In this document: positions 60,443 through 64,000 of the stretch, piece by piece
Layout: every line of letters starts with the position of its first letter
Numbering within the stretch: the first letter of the stretch is position 1
Assembly (NCBI GenBank): GCA_942493045.1
Contig: OW818665.1
Span: 1,798,001-1,862,000 of the forward strand
DNA length: 64,000 nucleotides
Direction: 5' to 3'
Source: Teretinema sp942493045
Lineage (GTDB): Bacteria; Spirochaetota; Spirochaetia; Treponematales; Treponemataceae
Notes under the pieces: generated by a model
Databases searched by the model: none
What the model saw: only the letters and a program-made list of their open reading frames with translations
What the model was told of the DNA's origin: nothing
Made by a program: the position numbers and the translations under genes

Positions 60443-61050
60443 AAGGCCGGGTGATCGGACTGACCGGACCAATGTGTTCCGGCAAGAACGCCGCCGCCGC
60501 GATTCTGGCGCAACGGGGCTTTGCCGTAGCCGATGCCGACCAGATAGCCCACCAGGCTCTTGAGGCGTTGACGCCGTCAATTCTACGGGAGTTTACCCAG
60601 GAGGCGCTGCTGCGGGGACTGTCTCTGCAAAAACCGGACGGCACCCTGAACCGGCGGGCCCTCGGCGAGCTGGTATTCCCGGATCCGGAACTACTGGCAC
60701 GGCATGAGGCCCTGGTGTATCCCGAAATTGACCGGCGCATTACGCAGTTTATCAGCGATCATTCTTCGGAAAACATCGTCCTCAATGCCCCGACGTTGCA
60801 TAAATCCGCCACTTTAGCGAGGTGTGAATTCGTGCTGTACATCGACGCCGGCTACCTTATCAGGTTTTTTCGGGCCCTCCGGCGCGACAAACTGCCCGCC
60901 AGACAGATAATCGCCAGATTTCGCGCCCAAAAGTCTTTCTTCGCTCAATACATTTTAAAAAATGTCGATATTCTGAAGGTGAAGAATAGCGGAAGTATCA
61001 GAGCTCTGGAAAAGAAGCTCGCAAGATTGCTCGCGCAAAAAGGACTTTGA
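60439..61050 (+). CDS. coaE: Dephospho-CoA kinase
   Basis: Last enzyme of coenzyme A synthesis, phosphorylating the ribose 3'-OH of dephospho-CoA. The 203-residue protein begins RVIGLTGPMCSGKNAAAAIL, a P-loop in which Asn replaces the usual Ser/Thr after the Lys. ADADQIAHQALE is the CoaE substrate motif with catalytic Asp. NRRALGELVFPDPELLARHEALVYPEI is the family's middle signature. The C-terminal half is divergent. The TTG start overlaps the polA stop (TTGA), implying coupling and low expression. Confidence 0.85.
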   Translation: MKGRVIGLTGPMCSGKNAAAAILAQRGFAVADADQIAHQALEALTPSILREFTQEALLRGLSLQKPDGTLNRRALGELVFPDPELLARHEALVYPEIDRRITQFISDHSSENIVLNAPTLHKSATLARCEFVLYIDAGYLIRFFRALRRDKLPARQIIARFRAQKSFFAQYILKNVDILKVKNSGSIRALEKKLARLLAQKGL

Positions 61051-61059
61051 GGCCAGCTT

Positions 61060-61860
61060 ATGGATAAAAACAAGACACTTTGGATTATAGTGGCAGTAGG
61101 TGTTTTCATGCTGATCGTCAGCGGAACCGCTTTGTTTCTCTATAGTCCCTCACGAAATTCCGGCACCCAGCTATCCAACAGCCTGCCGGTCCAAAATATC
61201 ACCTCCCGACCCGCGGCCACCACTGCCGATCCTGACTCCTGGGTTCGTGACCCTTCCACCACGCCCGGCCTGGTAACCGATACGGACGCGCCCCGGGGCG
61301 ATATCAACCTGACTATTGTTACCGGTCAGAACAACGGCGGCTGGGGAACAGTGGATGTGAACGGCATTACCAGAGCGGTTCCTCCCGCGGTAACCGAAAC
61401 CAGCAGTACTTCTGGGGTAACAGCCACCGCCACTGCCACCGCCACCACAGCCGCCGCTACCGCGGCAACTGGTACCGCTCCGGCCGTTTCAGCCTCCGCC
61501 AGCGCGGGAACTACTACAGTAACCCGCCCGGCAACAACGACACAGGCAGCCCCCCGGACTACAGCCTCAGCCACCACAACAGCCCGACCGCGGCAGCCGG
61601 CACCGGTCACCGTTACCCAATACTGGATTCAAACCGGTTCTTTCAGCAGCAAGCTGAACGCCGAAAAAGCCCGTACCACGCTCGGGGAACGCCACCTCAG
61701 CGCCGAAATCTTCACCAAGCTGGTTTCCGGCGCTACCACCTACCGGGTGCGGGTCGGCCCGTATCAGACCAAAGCCGAAGCCGACTATTGGCTGCGCATT
61801 GTGAAAGATCTGCCGGATTTTTCCTCCAGCTATGTATCCGAGGTAAAAACCTCGCGCTAA
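61060..61860 (+). CDS. Inner-membrane SPOR-domain protein
   Basis: A 266-residue bitopic protein. It has one N-terminal helix (about 7-28), a long periplasmic Thr/Ala/Pro-rich linker (about 105-185, low complexity), and a C-terminal SPOR domain (about 190-266: YWIQTGSFSSKLNAEKARTT, YRVRVGPYQTKAEADYWLRI). SPOR domains bind denuded glycan strands at division septa, so this is a likely cell-division or peptidoglycan-associated protein. GAGG precedes the ATG. The transcript is ended by a strong terminator 65 bases downstream, inside the next gene. Confidence 0.88.
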   Translation: MDKNKTLWIIVAVGVFMLIVSGTALFLYSPSRNSGTQLSNSLPVQNITSRPAATTADPDSWVRDPSTTPGLVTDTDAPRGDINLTIVTGQNNGGWGTVDVNGITRAVPPAVTETSSTSGVTATATATATTAAATAATGTAPAVSASASAGTTTVTRPATTTQAAPRTTASATTTARPRQPAPVTVTQYWIQTGSFSSKLNAEKARTTLGERHLSAEIFTKLVSGATTYRVRVGPYQTKAEADYWLRIVKDLPDFSSSYVSEVKTSR

Positions 61861-61898
61861 ACAGGGCAAAAGGACTGCGCTCTGTATACAGACAGAGC

Positions 61899-63308
61899 AT
61901 GTACGAAGAACAATCTTTTATAACAACAAGCGCAATCCTATTCGGATTGTGCTTGTTTTTTTTTATGCGGAGTTCACTCTCCGCCGAGGAATTCGGGCTG
62001 CGACTAAGCACTGAGTTACTGGCCTCCGGAAATTGGATAGCCGGTTCGCGTCTCTCTACCCAAAATCTGCGCGGAGAAATGCATTGGAACGTCGATCCCG
62101 ATCAATACCAAAGCGCGCAGTTGCGCAGCTTCTCAGCCCGCGTCAGAATCTCCGAAAACACTGCCGTCTACGCCGGAGCGCAGATTCTTTCCGGCGCGCC
62201 GGCGCGGGCTATGAATCCGGTCAGAGCGCTGAGCAGCGCCTTCACTCATGGCACCAGAATTCAGCGCGCGCCGGTTTTCAGTCCCGGGGAGGGTCTGGAC
62301 TATCATCGCCTAAGCCTGGAATCCTCTTTAAATAGCCTGCGCCTGGCCGGAAGTTTCAATCCCTGGGCCGTCCGGGACGGCCCGTTGTGGGGAAGCGTCA
62401 GCCTCACTTCTCCGCGACATAAAACCGGCAAACTCGAAGCGACCGCGGCTTTTTTTAGCGGAATGAACACCCTTCCCGCGGACAGCGCGGAAAGCTGGTA
62501 CTCACCAGAACAGAATTTTCCAGAAAGAACGGGGAACCTCAGCGGATTGGAATATATTCTCCAAGGCCCGAATTTCAGTCAGCACGGCGCCCTGTACCTT
62601 TCGCTGCGCGAATTTCAGATCCCGGTATTTGCCGTCCGCGCCGATACTGAACTGAACTTTGGGAGCTTCGGCGTCACCGCCGGACTCTATGAGTCCACAG
62701 GCCGCCTGCGCACCCTTTTGTCTTCCAGTACCAGGATAATCAGCCGGGAATTCATTGCTCCACGCCTCAGCTTCGGAGGAGGAAAAAATCACAGCGGACT
62801 GACCCTGCGGACCGCGGTACTCGCTGAACACTCCATCTTTCTTCCGGAAGGTTTTAATGCTCTTTATGAAGAACGCTGGCGGTTCCTGGGAGACATCAGG
62901 ATCGTAACTGAAAAATTGGCAGCAGAAGGCTCCGTTATGCATCTTTTATCCGCTCTCGACACGGAAACAGATTACTCACTGACTCTGGAACTCCCGCTGC
63001 TGCCGCAGAGACGTTTCAAGCTATGCGGATCAATGGTTCAGTCATTCGGACATGATTTTAAACCGGAAAAACAGATATACACCGAGAAACTACAGCTTAA
63101 ACTAGAAAGTATGCTGCAGGCAGAGCTTTCCGCTTGTCAGGTTCATACCTGTTCGAACGAAAGCACGAAAAATGAACTGCGGATTTCCAGTCAAATAACC
63201 CTAAAAAACCCCAAAATTCGCATTTCCCTGAGTAACGAACTTACTATACCCCTGCCGCAAAGCGGAAAAGTGGGTTATACTTTATCCCTTATCTTATCCT
63301 ACCCTTGA
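61899..63308 (+). CDS. Exported, probably outer-membrane protein of unknown function
   Basis: A 469-residue protein rich in alternating beta-strand patterns (AVYAGAQILSG, GSFGVTAGLYESTGRL, YSLTLELPLLPQRRF), ending in VGYTLSLILSYP, compatible with an outer-membrane barrel. The start at 61899 gives a signal peptide (MYEEQSFITTSAILFGLCL, then FFFMRSSLSA). Its hydrophobic core is encoded by the stem and T-run of an intrinsic terminator. An ATG at 61966 would bypass the hairpin but lose the signal. No good ribosome site precedes 61899. No family recognised; only a modest barrel resemblance to other spirochaete proteins. Confidence 0.7.
   Translation: MYEEQSFITTSAILFGLCLFFFMRSSLSAEEFGLRLSTELLASGNWIAGSRLSTQNLRGEMHWNVDPDQYQSAQLRSFSARVRISENTAVYAGAQILSGAPARAMNPVRALSSAFTHGTRIQRAPVFSPGEGLDYHRLSLESSLNSLRLAGSFNPWAVRDGPLWGSVSLTSPRHKTGKLEATAAFFSGMNTLPADSAESWYSPEQNFPERTGNLSGLEYILQGPNFSQHGALYLSLREFQIPVFAVRADTELNFGSFGVTAGLYESTGRLRTLLSSSTRIISREFIAPRLSFGGGKNHSGLTLRTAVLAEHSIFLPEGFNALYEERWRFLGDIRIVTEKLAAEGSVMHLLSALDTETDYSLTLELPLLPQRRFKLCGSMVQSFGHDFKPEKQIYTEKLQLKLESMLQAELSACQVHTCSNESTKNELRISSQITLKNPKIRISLSNELTIPLPQSGKVGYTLSLILSYP
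61925..61964 (+). terminator. Intrinsic terminator inside signal-peptide codons of the next gene
   Basis: AACAAGCGCAATCC (61925-61938) pairs with GGATTGTGCTTGTT (61944-61957; one G-U pair) around a 5-base loop, with nine T (61956-61964). It would end the fliS-to-SPOR transcript. A smaller hairpin (GCTCTGT/ACAGAGC, 61880-61899) lies just upstream. Confidence 0.85.
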
Positions 63309-63315
63309 CGCGGTC

Positions 63316-63344
63316 TTGAAACTCATTAGTCTTTTCGATATAAT
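63316..63344 (+). promoter_or_regulatory. fusA promoter
   Basis: TTGAAA (63316-63321), 17 bases and a perfect TATAAT (63339-63344), giving a leader of about 63 bases. Confidence 0.65.
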
Positions 63345-63414
63345 GCGTAGACTTACATGTCTATGAAAAGCATTGCGGATATCGCAAAATCAATAATGAG
63401 TGAGGTACAGGAAT

Positions 63415-64000
63415 ATGAGTATTGATATTTCCAAGATGAGGAATATCGGTATCAGCGCCCACATTGACTCGGGAAAAACGACTCTTTCCGAACGAATTCT
63501 TTTTTACTGCAACAAAATTCATGCGATCCATGAGGTCCGCGGTAAAGATGGTGTGGGTGCCGTTATGGATAATATGGAACTTGAGCGCGAACGTGGAATT
63601 ACCATCCAGTCAGCCTCAACCCAGGTTCAATGGAAAGATTACACCATAAATGTTATCGATACCCCCGGACACGTTGACTTCACCATTGAAGTAGAGCGCT
63701 CCCTGCGCGTACTTGACGGGGCCATTCTGGTACTTTGTTCCGTCGGCGGCGTGCAGTCCCAGTCAATCACCGTTGACCGTCAGCTGAAACGCTACCATGT
63801 ACCCCGCATCGCCTTTATCAACAAATGCGACCGCACCGGCGCCAACCCGCTGAAGGTACGCATGCAGCTCCGCGAAAAGCTCGGTCTGAATGCCTATATG
63901 ATGCAGCTCCCCATCGGTCTTGAAGACAAGCTCGAGGGCGTTGTGGATCTGGTTACCATGAAAGCCGTCTATTACGAAGGCGAGAGCGGAACCGATATTC
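63415..64000 (+). CDS. fusA: Elongation factor G, spdEFG1 type (cut by the window end)
   Basis: The first 195 codons of a translocation GTPase; the rest lies beyond the window. G1 is ISAHIDSGKTTLSERILFY, G3 VIDTPGHVDFTIEVERSLRVL, and G4 FINKCDRTGANP. The G2 region reads RGKDGVGAVMDNMELERERGIT rather than the common EF-G form with HDGAATMDWM. This matches the spd-type EF-G1 known from spirochaetes, planctomycetes and some deltaproteobacteria, where translocation and ribosome recycling are split between two paralogs. The second paralog is not in this window. The ATG at 63415 has GAGG nine bases upstream. Confidence 0.92.
   Translation, partial: MSIDISKMRNIGISAHIDSGKTTLSERILFYCNKIHAIHEVRGKDGVGAVMDNMELERERGITIQSASTQVQWKDYTINVIDTPGHVDFTIEVERSLRVLDGAILVLCSVGGVQSQSITVDRQLKRYHVPRIAFINKCDRTGANPLKVRMQLREKLGLNAYMMQLPIGLEDKLEGVVDLVTMKAVYYEGESGTDI

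Noticed and set aside
61441..61620. Thr/Ala repetitive stretch considered as a misassembled or phase-variable repeat
   Set aside because: Codons vary and no exact tandem unit is kept; it is a normal flexible linker before a SPOR domain.

Overview
The window looks like chromosomal core DNA of a Treponema-like spirochaete. The best evidence is a major surface protein of the Msp/Tpr (MOSP) family at 45641-47074. Supporting signs are an elongation factor G of the spirochaete spdEFG1 type at the right edge, a MoxR/Bat (aerotolerance-type) operon, FliS/FlgN flagellar chaperones, an Rnf complex, GTP-dependent PEP carboxykinase, and many spirochaete-style lipoproteins. Genes are tightly packed. No gap exceeds about 300 bases, and I see no rRNA, tRNA, CRISPR array, IS element or prophage.

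Layout. 1-5119 (minus): start of era and a complete rnfCDGEAB operon for ferredoxin:NAD+ oxidoreduction with ion pumping. 5265-9362: a 1365-residue OmpA-type protein with eight FSPNGDG-type repeats. 9375-9596: a hairpin-rich intergenic element. 9600-10578: a VapC/Phd-type toxin-antitoxin pair and a divergent orphan antitoxin-like gene. 10618-13926: methyltransferase, acetate kinase and a PfkB sugar kinase. 14053-18163: a GH13 amylase lipoprotein with a LacI-type operator, a LacI regulator and a DJ-1 protein. 18241-22767: response regulator, hybrid histidine kinase and PHP phosphatase. 22795-24039: DksA-like protein, IF-1 and a DnaJ-domain protein. 24125-31345 (minus): moxR, DUF58, bat genes and smr. 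31441-37089: aminotransferase, orphan solute-binding lipoprotein, unknowns and pckG. 37204-43210 (minus): two cell-envelope unknowns, an endonuclease/phosphatase lipoprotein and ychF. 43424-44801: ilvE and acyP. 44811-48516 (minus): lipoprotein, Msp-type protein, membrane protein and a frameshifted aminotransferase-like gene. 48579-56484 (minus): ftsH, lolA-like, rodZ-like, rimO and a UvrD/PcrA helicase. 56662-63308: fliS, flgN, polA, coaE, a SPOR protein and an outer-membrane unknown. 63415 to the end: fusA.

Physiology. Rnf, acetate kinase, PEP carboxykinase, the amylase and the sugar kinase fit a fermentative, carbohydrate-using anaerobe that makes acetate and couples reduced ferredoxin to an ion gradient. 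The Bat operon, SPOR protein, LolA-like and RodZ-like proteins, and the OmpA/Msp proteins serve the envelope of a diderm cell.

The most unusual signals are regulatory. Two strong intrinsic terminators (42017-42061 and 61925-61964) lie inside the signal-peptide codons of the next gene. Two divergent promoter pairs share one TTGACAA box as both -35 elements, and two more share or overlap their -10 elements. Several ATGs sit where the transcript should begin (leaderless). A near-consensus sigma-28 promoter drives fliS-flgN and possibly polA-coaE. All promoter, operator and terminator calls were read by eye and have not been computed or tested.
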